DNA from: 66-474 sp036279975
Lineage (GTDB): Bacteria > Pseudomonadota > Gammaproteobacteria > Xanthomonadales > Rhodanobacteraceae
Direction of reading: 5' to 3'
NCBI GenBank assembly: GCA_036279975.1
Contig: DASURP010000018.1
Location: forward strand, 1-64,000
DNA: 64,000 bases
Below, piece after piece: positions 45,287-53,615 of this stretch (position 1 is the stretch's first letter; each line of letters begins with the position of its first letter). The position numbers were made by a program, and so were the translations under genes. The notes under the pieces are model-generated. The model saw only the letters and a list, made by a program, of their open reading frames with translations. It did no database searches and had not been told where the DNA came from.

Positions 45287-46154
45287 AGGCCGTCGCCAGC
45301 ATCAGTACAGCGGCCACGGCCAGTGCAAGTCCTGCCCAGTTGAGCCGCCCGAGGCGTTCGCCCAGCCACCAGGTACCGACCAGCGTGGCCAGCACGATCA
45401 CGCCGATGTTCATGGCGGAGAACACCAGGGCCGGATCGCTCGCGAGATGGCGATGCGCCTGCACGTAGAACAGGATATTGCCGAAATTGAAAGTGCCGAG
45501 CAGCAACGCACCGCCCGCGTTGCACCAGCGCCAGTGCGCGCGTCCGCTTGCGTACAGCCAGACGATGACGAGCATCGACAACACGAAGGCCAGTACGAAG
45601 GTCGCCAGCAACACGTCCGCAAAGGGCACGCCTGTCATCTGCGCCACGCGCTTGAACAGGATGTCGATCGCGCCCATGCCCGCGAACACGATCAGCGGCC
45701 ACCCCCAGCCGCCCGGCTCCGCCACTCGCGTACCGGAGCCGCGCCTGCGCAACACGATGCACCCGATCGCAACCAGGCCGATGGCCATGCCCGCGCCCTT
45801 GTGCCAGGTGAACGTTTCCCCGAACAGGGTGAACGCGGCCAGCAATGGCAACAGCAGCGACAGGCGCTGCGCCGCATCGGTCACCACCACGCCAACCCGT
45901 CGTACCGAATACGCGAGCACCACGAACATCGCGGGCAACAGCACGCCAAGCGCAATCAACACCCGCCACGCCGGATGCGCGGCTGGCAGTTCCAGCAAGG
46001 ACGGATGCGGATCGAGCCACGCGGCGGTGAACAGCACGGCCACAAGGTAGTTGCCGGCGATGGCCTGGCGCACATCGACGCCGTGGCGCGGCGCGAGCTT
46101 CAGCAGCACCGAAACCACCACGCTGCAGACGACGCCGAGGGCGATGAAAATCAC
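45285..46154 (-). CDS. EamA family (DMT) transporter
   Basis: A 289-residue protein with about ten membrane helices in two repeats of the EamA type, a family that exports or imports small metabolites. It opens with MIFIALGVVCSVVVSVLLKL (GTG start at 46154) and ends with WLGERLGRLNWAGLALAVAA. The substrate cannot be inferred. Its start is 13 bases after the DUF2058 gene's stop, so the two may share a transcript. Confidence 0.85.
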   Translation of the reverse strand: MIFIALGVVCSVVVSVLLKLAPRHGVDVRQAIAGNYLVAVLFTAAWLDPHPSLLELPAAHPAWRVLIALGVLLPAMFVVLAYSVRRVGVVVTDAAQRLSLLLPLLAAFTLFGETFTWHKGAGMAIGLVAIGCIVLRRRGSGTRVAEPGGWGWPLIVFAGMGAIDILFKRVAQMTGVPFADVLLATFVLAFVLSMLVIVWLYASGRAHWRWCNAGGALLLGTFNFGNILFYVQAHRHLASDPALVFSAMNIGVIVLATLVGTWWLGERLGRLNWAGLALAVAAVLMLATA

Positions 46155-46167
46155 CGGCGCGCGCTCG

Positions 46168-46686
46168 TCACCACACCAGGTCGTCGGGCACGCCGTCGTC
46201 TTCCGCCGGCGCCGAAGGATCGACCAGCAAGGCCACGGCTTCCGGCGCGACGGCTTGGACTCCCAGGGCTACTTCGCGAAGCACGAGCAACGCGCGACCA
46301 TTGTGCATCACGACGCCCGATTCACCTGCGTTGATCCCCTGCAACTGTTCGGGCGTGACGTACACACGACGGATCTTGCCGGCGAATTCGAAGTTGCGGA
46401 CCTGCTCGGCGTCTTCGCGATTCAGCGCCTTTCCGACCAGCAACGCCTGCAGCTTGCGCCTGCGTTCCTTTTTCGCCGCGGCCTTTTCGCGCGCTTCGCG
46501 CTCGACGGCGTCGCGCTCCGCACGCTCGGCCTTGGCGCGCAGCGAGAACGCCTGCGCAAGATCAGGCTCCGCCGGTTCGCGAGGTTTGCGCGGCTCCGGC
46601 TTGTGACGCACGTGCTGCTTCGGTTTCGGCGATGGTGAAGGCTTGAACCCGGCCTTCAGCAACTGGTCGCGCAGGGAATCGCTCAT
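46168..46686 (-). CDS. DUF2058 (YaiL-like) protein
   Basis: A 172-residue cytoplasmic protein. It starts with MSDSLRDQLLKAGFKP, has a Lys/Arg/Glu-rich linker that should form a charged coiled coil (about 20-90), and a C-terminal domain with RVYVTPEQLQGINAGESGVV. This matches DUF2058/YaiL, described as nucleoprotein- or polynucleotide-associated. The role is unknown. Confidence 0.85.
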   Translation of the reverse strand: MSDSLRDQLLKAGFKPSPSPKPKQHVRHKPEPRKPREPAEPDLAQAFSLRAKAERAERDAVEREAREKAAAKKERRRKLQALLVGKALNREDAEQVRNFEFAGKIRRVYVTPEQLQGINAGESGVVMHNGRALLVLREVALGVQAVAPEAVALLVDPSAPAEDDGVPDDLVW

Positions 46687-46712
46687 TATCGGAAGGTAGG
46701 GTCAATAGGGCT

Positions 46713-46763
46713 CGTCATTCCGGGGCTGCCCGCGATGAAGCTGCGGGCAGCCCCGGAATGACG
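46713..46763. repeat. Long perfect hairpin, GTCATTCCGGGG type
   Basis: The 21-base arms CGTCATTCCGGGGCTGCCCGC (46713-46733) and GCGGGCAGCCCCGGAATGACG (46743-46763) are a perfect inverted pair around a 9-base loop. Such GTCATTCC/GGAATGAC modules are known as dispersed repeats in many bacteria. It lies between slyX and the DUF2058 gene, which run in the same direction, and could fold into a terminator-like structure. Confidence 0.7.
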
Positions 46764-46827
46764 AAGTGGGTGTTGTTCGAGCGATGCAATCATGAGGCGG
46801 AAACGGGACTGGAGAGAGTGAGCCATT

Positions 46828-47049
46828 TCAATAATGCGGCGGCGGCGGTTCATCCCGGACATCCCCGGACAGGCTGGTGCGCAATGCCGCAAGCTCCTTG
46901 CGCAATTCCGTCAGCGCACTTTCCAGCTTCACCAGCCGCTGCGACTGCTGCGCCTCGCTGTCGCCCAGCGAGGCGACCGCGTCGTCCAGGAAGGTCAGGC
47001 GAAACTCCAGGTCGTTCAGGCGCTCGTCGGATGGCTTGGCCATGTTCAT
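46828..47049 (-). CDS. slyX: SlyX family protein
   Basis: A 73-residue protein with one long amphipathic coiled coil (ERLNDLEFRLTFLDDAVASL, then LVKLESALTELRKELAAL) and the conserved C-terminal PPPPHY. That end is the SlyX signature. The function is unknown. The start ATG 47049 overlaps the ugd stop (ATGA), so the two are translationally coupled. Confidence 0.88.
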   Translation of the reverse strand: MNMAKPSDERLNDLEFRLTFLDDAVASLGDSEAQQSQRLVKLESALTELRKELAALRTSLSGDVRDEPPPPHY

Positions 47050-48392
47050 GTCCCCGGCACGTTCACGCTGCGGCCGCGCCCGATGCCGTAATACGCGAGG
47101 CCGGCGGCCTCGACCATGGCGGGATCGTACAGGTTGCGGCCATCGAAGATCACGGGTGTCTTCAAGGTCGCCTTGATGCGCGCGAAATCGGGACTGCGGA
47201 ACACCTTCCATTCCGTAACCAGTGCCAGCGCGTCCGCACCATCCAGCGCGGCCATGGGATCGTCGCACAACTCCAGGTCGGTGCGCTCGCCATATATCCG
47301 CGTCGTCTCGCCGAGCGCCTGGGGGTCGAACGCGCGCACCCGCGCGCCGGCCTGCCACAAGGCTTCCATCAGCACCCGGCTGGGCGCCTCGCGCATGTCG
47401 TCGGTGTTGGGCTTGAACGCCAGACCCCACAGCGCGATGGTCTTGCCATGCAGGTCGCCACCGAAGTGCCGCACGATCAGGTCGAACAGCTTGCGCTTCT
47501 GGTCGCGGTTGACCGCCTCGACCGCGCCCAGCAGGCGCGCATCGTATTTGTGCTGGTGCGCCGTGCGCTCCAGCGCCTGCACGTCCTTGGGAAAACACGA
47601 GCCGCCGTAGCCGGTGCCTGGGTAGATGAAGTGGTAACCGATGCGTGGATCGGCGCCGATGCCGTGGCGGACCATCTCGACGTCGGCGCCCACCCGCTCG
47701 GCGATGTTGGCGATCTCGTTCATGAAGCTGATCTTGGTGGCCAGCATCGCGTTGGCCGCGTACTTGGTCAGCTCGGCCGAGCGCTCGTCCATCACCACGA
47801 TCCGTTCGTGGTTGCGGTTGAACGGCGCGTACAACGCCTTCATCAGATTGGCCGCGCGCGGCGACGACGCGCCCACGATGATGCGGTCGGGCTTCATGCA
47901 GTCGTTGACCGCGTCGCCCTCCTTCAGGAACTCCGGATTGGAGACGACGTCGAAGGCGACATCCGCGCCGCGGCGCTTCAGGGTCGCCGCGATCTCCGCG
48001 CGCACGCGATCGGCGGTGCCGACCGGCACCGTGGACTTGTCCACGACCACGGCGTAACGGTCGAGGTGTTCGCCGATGCTGCGCGCCACGCTGAGCACAT
48101 ACTTGAGGTCGGCGCTGCCGTCTTCGTCGGGCGGCGTGCCGACCGCGATGAAAATCGCGTCGCCGTGCGCGACGGCCGCCCTGGGGTCGATGGTGAACGC
48201 GAGGCGCCCCGACCCGTGGTTGCGCCGCACCAAGGGTTCCAGGCCGGGCTCGAAAATCGGGATCTCGCCGCGCTCGAGACGGGCGATCTTGTCCGCGTCG
48301 ACGTCCATGCACAGCACGTGGTTACCCATTTCGGCGAGGCAGGTGCCGGTGACGAGGCCGACGTAGCCGGTACCGAAGAGGGTGATTTTCAT
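47046..48392 (-). CDS. ugd: UDP-glucose 6-dehydrogenase
   Basis: A 448-residue enzyme. It has the N-terminal NAD site FGTGYVGLVTGTCLAEMG, the conserved catalytic Cys in PGTGYGGSCFPKDV, and the C-terminal domain with WGLAFKPNTDDMREAPS. It oxidises UDP-glucose to UDP-glucuronate, a precursor for exopolysaccharide and lipid A modification. No polysaccharide genes are next to it here. Confidence 0.93.
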   Translation of the reverse strand: MKITLFGTGYVGLVTGTCLAEMGNHVLCMDVDADKIARLERGEIPIFEPGLEPLVRRNHGSGRLAFTIDPRAAVAHGDAIFIAVGTPPDEDGSADLKYVLSVARSIGEHLDRYAVVVDKSTVPVGTADRVRAEIAATLKRRGADVAFDVVSNPEFLKEGDAVNDCMKPDRIIVGASSPRAANLMKALYAPFNRNHERIVVMDERSAELTKYAANAMLATKISFMNEIANIAERVGADVEMVRHGIGADPRIGYHFIYPGTGYGGSCFPKDVQALERTAHQHKYDARLLGAVEAVNRDQKRKLFDLIVRHFGGDLHGKTIALWGLAFKPNTDDMREAPSRVLMEALWQAGARVRAFDPQALGETTRIYGERTDLELCDDPMAALDGADALALVTEWKVFRSPDFARIKATLKTPVIFDGRNLYDPAMVEAAGLAYYGIGRGRSVNVPGT

Positions 48393-48422
48393 GCGGGTTC
48401 CCGGATCACAAAAAGTAATTCT

Positions 48423-48544
48423 AACCGGGGCCAGGGTGCACTTTCCGATGAGCTACATCGCAGGTGACCTTATCCGACCAGCGGAAAGTGCACCCTGGCC
48501 CCGGTTTTCCAGGCGCATGGGGAAGTGCACCCCGACCCCGGTTT
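48423..48544. repeat. REP-like inverted repeats (REPIN), three arms
   Basis: The first arm AACCGGGGCCAGGGTGCACTTTCCG (48423-48447, first 20 bases AACCGGGGCCAGGGTGCACT) is a perfect 25-base inverted match to the second arm (48482-48506). A third arm, GGAAGTGCACCCCGACCCCG (48521-48540) plus GTTT, follows in the same orientation as the second. These units match the element at 20860-20938. The last base of the array overlaps the rluC stop codon. Confidence 0.8.
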
Positions 48545-49488
48545 TACAGGCGATCCAGCACCGCGCGCAGGTCGTCCGGAAGCGGCGCCGAGAAACTGTA
48601 CGCGCGCTCGCCCAGCTCGAATTCGAAACGCGCCGCGTGCAGGAACGTGCGTTTCAGACCGAGCTTGGCGAAGCGCTTGTTGGCCTCGCGGTCGCCGTAC
48701 TTCGGATCGCCCGCCAGCGGATGCCCCGCGTGTGCGGCGTGTACGCGAATCTGATGGGTGCGGCCGGTCGCGAGGGCGGCTTCGACCAGGCTGCAGTCCG
48801 GGTAGCGCTCGATCTCGCGGAAGAAGGTGAGCGCCGGCTTGCCGTCCTCGTCCACCCGCACCATCCGCTCGCCGCCCGACAGCACCGATTTCCGCAGCGG
48901 CGCGTTGACGTCGAATTTCGCCCGCTCGAGCTTGCCGGTCATCAGGCACAGGTACTGTTTCTTGGTTTCGCCGGCGCGGATCAGCGCCTGCACGCCAGTC
49001 AGTCCGCGCCGCGACCGCGCGAACACCAGCACGCCGGAGGTATCGCGGTCGAGGCGATGCGCCAACTCCAGATGATCCGTGGGCCGCGCCGCCCGCAGCA
49101 ATTCGATCGCACCGAATTTGATCCCGCTGCCGCCGTGGCTGGCGATGCCCGCCGGCTTGTCGATGGCCAGGAAATCCTTGTCCTCGAAAATCACGGCGCG
49201 GCGGATCTCGTCCAGCATCGCCGCGGGGGGGGGGCCGGACCCGGGGCGTTCCGCGATCCGCACCGGCGGAATCCGCAACTGGTCGCCCGCGGCGAGCCGC
49301 GTATCGGGCTTGGCGCGCTTGCCGTTCACGCGCACCTGGCCCGTCCGCAGCAGCCGATAGATATGCGTCTTCGGGACCCCTTTCAGGAGCACCGCCAGAC
49401 AGTTGTCCACGCGCTGGCCATCGCGCTCGGGACCCACCTCGACGGTTCGCACCGAGCTGAAGTCCTTGGCCGAAGTAGCCGTCCCCAT
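48544..49488 (-). CDS. rluC: 23S rRNA pseudouridine synthase RluC
   Basis: A 314-residue protein. It has an S4 RNA-binding domain (about 20-80, with KTHIYRLLRTGQVRVNGKRA) and an RsuA/RluC/RluD catalytic domain with HRLDRDTSGVLVFAR (catalytic Asp) and ATGRTHQIRVHAAHAGHPLA. It should modify 23S rRNA positions 955, 2504 and 2580 by family knowledge. ATG 49488 is preceded by AAGGA. Its stop lies on the edge of a REP-like repeat. Confidence 0.9.
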   Translation of the reverse strand: MGTATSAKDFSSVRTVEVGPERDGQRVDNCLAVLLKGVPKTHIYRLLRTGQVRVNGKRAKPDTRLAAGDQLRIPPVRIAERPGSGPPPAAMLDEIRRAVIFEDKDFLAIDKPAGIASHGGSGIKFGAIELLRAARPTDHLELAHRLDRDTSGVLVFARSRRGLTGVQALIRAGETKKQYLCLMTGKLERAKFDVNAPLRKSVLSGGERMVRVDEDGKPALTFFREIERYPDCSLVEAALATGRTHQIRVHAAHAGHPLAGDPKYGDREANKRFAKLGLKRTFLHAARFEFELGERAYSFSAPLPDDLRAVLDRL

Positions 49489-49517
49489 TGAAAAAAATCC
49501 TTTTGTGATGATAGGAT
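49488..49517 (+). promoter_or_regulatory. Candidate rne promoter
   Basis: TTGAAA (49488-49493) and TAGGAT (49512-49517), spaced by 18 bases, look like a sigma-70 promoter for the rne transcript. It starts on the rluC start codon, transcribed the other way. Both elements have 4-5 of 6 consensus bases. Confidence 0.4.
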
Positions 49518-49829
49518 GCCAAAACGTCAAGCAGGCTCTGGCCCCGCATGGGCGATCCTGCACCCGTTCGCCGCGCGGACAGGGCTTCCGCCTGCCATTC
49601 CTGACCGGGAGCAGCCGGTACCTCGCCATCGTAACGTTCGGGTCGATGTTTGCCCACCTTCGGCATGACGGTGCGGGGACTCGGGACGCGGACAATCCCA
49701 ATCATCACCAGCCGGGGCCATTGATCGGACCCGGCGACTGCCGCCAGGCGCGGCACGTCATCCGGCCGGCCGCCCCGTGAAGGCGCCGCCGATGGCGCGC
49801 GCAGCAAAGGCGACTTCAAGGAATCCACA
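49518..49829 (+). other. Long 5' leader of rne
   Basis: About 300 bases without any ORF separate the candidate promoter from the rne start. In E. coli the rne leader is also long (about 360 bases) and carries a hairpin by which RNase E limits its own mRNA. By analogy this leader may have the same job. The only visible sign is several short GC-rich stem-forming stretches; no homology is claimed. Confidence 0.45.
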
Positions 49830-52787
49830 ATGAAACGCATGTTGATCAACGCAACTCAGCGTGAGGAGTTGCGCGTGGCCATCGTCGATGGCCAGGCCCT
49901 GTACGACCTCGACCTCGAAATCCCGTCGCGCGAACAGAAGAAATCGAACATCTACAAGGCCCGCATCACCCGGGTCGAACCGTCCCTCGAAGCCTGCTTC
50001 GTCGACTATGGCGCCGAACGCCACGGCTTCCTGCCGCTCAAGGAAATCGCCCGCGAATACTTCATGGCCGGCGTCGACCCCAACAAGGCCGGCATCCGCG
50101 AGCTGCTGAAGGAAGGCCAGCAGCTGGTCGTCCAGGTCGAGAAGGAGGAACGCGGCAACAAGGGCGCCGCGCTCACCACGTACATCTCGCTGGCCGGACG
50201 CTACATGGTCCTGATGCCGAACAGCCCGAATGCAGGCGGCGTGTCGCGCCGCATCGAAGGCGAGGACCGCCAGGCCCTGAAGGAAGCCCTGCAGCACATT
50301 TCGGTGCCGGAGGAAATGGGCCTGATCGTGCGCACCGCCGGCGTCGGCCGCGATGCCGAAGAACTGCAGTGGGACCTCGATTACCTGCTGACGCTGTGGA
50401 AGGCGATCTCCGAAGCCGCCGCCGCGAAATCCGCGCCGTTCCTGATCTACCAGGAATCGAAACTCTTCATCCGCGCACTGCGCGATTACCTGCGCGCCGA
50501 CATCGGCGAAATCCTGATCGACGAGCCGTCGCTGTACGAAGATGCCATGCAGTTCATGCAGCAGGTGATGCCGAACAGCCTGCGCAAGCTCAAGTTGTAC
50601 GACGATACCGTGCCACTGTTCACGCGCTTCCAGATCGAAACCCAGATCGAGAGCGCCTACGACCGCAACGTGCGGCTGCCTTCGGGCGGCTCGATCGTGA
50701 TCGACCCGACCGAAGCCCTCACCTCGATCGACATCAACTCTTCGCGTGCCACCAAGGGCAGCGACATCGAGGACACCGCGTTCCACACCAACTGCGAAGC
50801 CGCGGTGGAAATCGCCCGGCAATTGCGCATCCGCGACCTGGGTGGCCTCGTGGTGATCGACTTCATCGACATGGAAAGCTCGCGCCACCAGCGCGACGTC
50901 GAGGAAAAACTGCGCAACGCGCTGAAGCTCGACCGCGCGCGCGTGCAGCTCGGCCGCATCTCGCGCTTCGGCCTGATGGAATTGTCGCGCCAGCGGTTGC
51001 GCCCGAGCCTCGAGGAATCCACGCAAATCGTGTGCCCGCGCTGCGACGGCCACGGCCGCATCCGCGGCATCGAGTCGCTTTCACTATCCGCGCTGCGCCT
51101 GATCGAAGAACATGCGATGAAGGAAAACACCGGGCAGGTGCTGGTGCAGGCCCCCACCCGCGTGGCCAACTTCCTGCTCAACGAAAAGCGTTCCGGGGTG
51201 GTCGAGATCGAGCTTCGCCACAAGGTGCACGTGGTGATTGTCGCCGACGAGAACCTGGAAACGCCGCACCTGGAAATCACCCGCATCCGCGAAAGCGAGA
51301 TGGGCGAGCACGCCAAGCCGAGTTACGAGCGCCTGACGGACGTGGCCGCCACGCCGCAACCGCGCATGGGCGTGGTCGTGCACGGTGAGGAACCCGCGGT
51401 CAGCGGAGTCCCGCACGCCACGCCGATGCCGCAGCGCGAGGAAGTCGCGCCGGTACCGACCGCAGCGCCGGCACCGGTCGCATCCATTCCCGCCACGGCA
51501 TCCGGTGGCCTGCTCGGCCGCCTGTTCGGCTGGTTCCGCGCCACACCCGCATCCGACACCCAGACGATCGAGGCGCCACGTCCGCAACGCGCGCCGCAGC
51601 ACGGCGGTGATAGCCGGCGCGAGCGATCCGCCGAGCAACGCGACGGTTCGGCGCGCAGCGGCACGCGCCGCAATGGCCACGACCGCGACGGCGATTCGCG
51701 CCGCGCGCGTCAGCAGAACCCGCAGCGGTCCGCGCAAGCCAAGGCGAACAAGCCACGCAACGAGGAAACCCGGCGCCAGCCGCGCCCCGCGTCGAAGCCG
51801 ACGGCGTCCGCTGCGCCGAAGGCCGGCAGCGAGGCCCATGCCGCGGAGTCCAAACCTGCACCCGCGCGGGGCGAGGCTGCCAACGGACAGCACGAAGCAC
51901 AGCGGGCGGCCGCTGCCAAGGCCGCGCCCACGCCGGCGCCCGAAACACCTGCGACCGCTGCGATGCAGGCAACGCCGGCCGGCACCGATGCCGCGCCTGC
52001 TGCAACGGATGGCGCCGCCACTCCGGCAACCGGCAAGCGCCGTCGCGGTCGCCGTGGCGGACGCCGTCGCAAGCACGCCAATGCCGCGCAAAACGCCGCT
52101 GCGCCCAGCACGCCGCGCGACATCGACGACGAGGATGCCGACCGCAACTTGCGCGCGAACGCACCTGCGGCCCCGCAGGTGGATGCTGCGCCCACTCCGA
52201 AAGATGCATCTGTCGCGCCGCCGCCCCGCAGCGAACCGCGTCCGGCGCCATCGCCGCCCCATGGCGAGCCGCGCCTGGACCCGCCGCCGGCAGAACCATC
52301 GCCTGCCGCACCGTCGCTGTTCACTGCCCCCGCGGGCAAGCCCGAGCCGGCGCCGGCAAAATCCGAGCCCAAACAGGCCACGGGCGCGGCCGGCGCGCCG
52401 GTTGAACCCGTGCCGTGCATGCCGGCCGTTCCAGCTGCGGGCGCGCCGATCCAAGCGACGCCCGTCACGCCGCCGCCCGTCACGCCGGCGCCAGTGGTGG
52501 TGGCGCAGCCGGCTGCTTCCCCGTTGCCGCCAGTGGCATCCGCTCCGGCTCCGGTTGCGCCCACGCCGGCACCCGCGATGCCGAAGCCAGAGCCGGTCAC
52601 GCCATCGCTGTTTGCGGCACCGCCTTCCACCCGGCCCGCGGCGCAGCCACTGCCGCGCCACCCGGCCATCCCGACCCCGCGTCCGCTGTCCGGCGCGATC
52701 CGGCCGATGCTGGCGCCACAGGTGTTGCCGAAATCGCCCGCGCCGGCCCCGGACGCACCGGACCCGCACGACAAGCCCGGCGAGTGA
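49830..52787 (+). CDS. rne: Ribonuclease E
   Basis: A 985-residue endoribonuclease. The N-terminal half has the S1 domain (about 37-120, with SNIYKARITRVEPSLEACF), the DNase I-like domain with the catalytic Asp in IDPTEALTSIDINSSRATKG and in LVVIDFIDMESSRHQRDV, and the Zn-link CPRCDGHGRIR. The C-terminal half (about 510-985) is disordered, Pro/Ala/Arg-rich, and includes a strongly basic GKRRRGRRGGRRRKHA element for RNA binding. It starts mRNA decay and tRNA/rRNA processing and should scaffold a degradosome. Confidence 0.95.
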   Translation: MKRMLINATQREELRVAIVDGQALYDLDLEIPSREQKKSNIYKARITRVEPSLEACFVDYGAERHGFLPLKEIAREYFMAGVDPNKAGIRELLKEGQQLVVQVEKEERGNKGAALTTYISLAGRYMVLMPNSPNAGGVSRRIEGEDRQALKEALQHISVPEEMGLIVRTAGVGRDAEELQWDLDYLLTLWKAISEAAAAKSAPFLIYQESKLFIRALRDYLRADIGEILIDEPSLYEDAMQFMQQVMPNSLRKLKLYDDTVPLFTRFQIETQIESAYDRNVRLPSGGSIVIDPTEALTSIDINSSRATKGSDIEDTAFHTNCEAAVEIARQLRIRDLGGLVVIDFIDMESSRHQRDVEEKLRNALKLDRARVQLGRISRFGLMELSRQRLRPSLEESTQIVCPRCDGHGRIRGIESLSLSALRLIEEHAMKENTGQVLVQAPTRVANFLLNEKRSGVVEIELRHKVHVVIVADENLETPHLEITRIRESEMGEHAKPSYERLTDVAATPQPRMGVVVHGEEPAVSGVPHATPMPQREEVAPVPTAAPAPVASIPATASGGLLGRLFGWFRATPASDTQTIEAPRPQRAPQHGGDSRRERSAEQRDGSARSGTRRNGHDRDGDSRRARQQNPQRSAQAKANKPRNEETRRQPRPASKPTASAAPKAGSEAHAAESKPAPARGEAANGQHEAQRAAAAKAAPTPAPETPATAAMQATPAGTDAAPAATDGAATPATGKRRRGRRGGRRRKHANAAQNAAAPSTPRDIDDEDADRNLRANAPAAPQVDAAPTPKDASVAPPPRSEPRPAPSPPHGEPRLDPPPAEPSPAAPSLFTAPAGKPEPAPAKSEPKQATGAAGAPVEPVPCMPAVPAAGAPIQATPVTPPPVTPAPVVVAQPAASPLPPVASAPAPVAPTPAPAMPKPEPVTPSLFAAPPSTRPAAQPLPRHPAIPTPRPLSGAIRPMLAPQVLPKSPAPAPDAPDPHDKPGE

Positions 52788-52792
52788 CACCG

Positions 52793-52827
52793 CCGGCTCC
52801 GCCCGCGACCGGCGCCGGCGGAGCCGG
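52793..52827. terminator. Hairpin between rne and a facing response-regulator gene
   Basis: The 11-bp arms CCGGCTCCGCC (52793-52803) and GGCGGAGCCGG (52817-52827) are perfect inverted copies. There is no T tract of note on either side. It sits 6 bases after the rne stop and could stop or stabilise the rne transcript. Confidence 0.5.
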
Positions 52828-52841
52828 GACTGACCGGGAAT

Positions 52842-53492
52842 TCAGTCCGCCGCAGCCTGCGGGTCGTTGAGCAGCCCGTGCGCGGACAGCATGTGGGCCA
52901 GCGCGATCGTGTGCTGCACGCCGAGTTTCTCGAATACGCGTTGCTTGTAGGTGGACACGGTCTTGGCGCTGAGGTGCAGGCGCTTCGCGACCTCGCTGAC
53001 CGCCAAACCGCGCGCCAGCATCAGCGCCACTTCCATTTCGCGCGACGACAGCGACTCCAGCGGGGACGCCTCGCCGTCCACGGCGGACAGCGCCATTTCG
53101 CGTGCGATGGTCGCGTCGAGATAACGGCGGCCCTGCGCGACCGTGCGCACCGCCTGCAACAACTCGTCGGACGCACAACCCTTGGTGAGGTAACCAAGAG
53201 CGCCTGACTGCAGCAGGCGGCGCGGGAACTGCGCGTCCTGCACCACCGTCAGGATCACGATGTGGGTCTGCACGCCCGCGCGCTGCACGCGCTCGGTCAA
53301 CTCGATGCCGCTCATGCCCGGCATGTGCACGTCCACCAGCGCCACGTCGGGCGTGACCGCGCGGATCAGCCGCAGGCCATCCTCCGCGTTGCTGGCCTCG
53401 CCCACCACCTCGATATCCGGCTGCCCCGAAAGAATCAGGCAGAACCCCGAGCGCACCAATTCGTGGTCATCGACCAACACGATACGAATCAT
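52842..53492 (-). CDS. Response regulator, LuxR/NarL type (GacA/UvrY-like)
   Basis: A 216-residue protein. The receiver domain (about 1-118) has acidic pair Asp8/Asp9, acceptor Asp54 in ALVDVHMPG and Lys in GYLTKGC. A LuxR-type HTH (about 148-205) has LSSREMEVALMLARGL and SAKTVSTYKQRVFEKLGV. The length and wording are close to GacA/UvrY, which controls small regulatory RNAs of the Csr/Rsm system; the assignment to that group is moderate. No partner kinase is adjacent. Confidence 0.85.
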   Translation of the reverse strand: MIRIVLVDDHELVRSGFCLILSGQPDIEVVGEASNAEDGLRLIRAVTPDVALVDVHMPGMSGIELTERVQRAGVQTHIVILTVVQDAQFPRRLLQSGALGYLTKGCASDELLQAVRTVAQGRRYLDATIAREMALSAVDGEASPLESLSSREMEVALMLARGLAVSEVAKRLHLSAKTVSTYKQRVFEKLGVQHTIALAHMLSAHGLLNDPQAAAD

Positions 53493-53615
53493 GCAGCCAT
53501 CCCCTGACGTCGCGGCGCAACCCGCCCGGCCACCCTAAACGGCAACACACGGCTTTGGCAAGCCGATACCCCGCCCCCTGGCCGCGTGCGGCGCGGTCAC
53601 GACTACACTACGCGG

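Noticed and set aside
51084..52790. Minus-strand open frame (568 codons) opposite the rne tail
   Set aside because: It is Arg/Gly-rich without family motifs, mirroring the Pro/Ala-rich RNase E tail.
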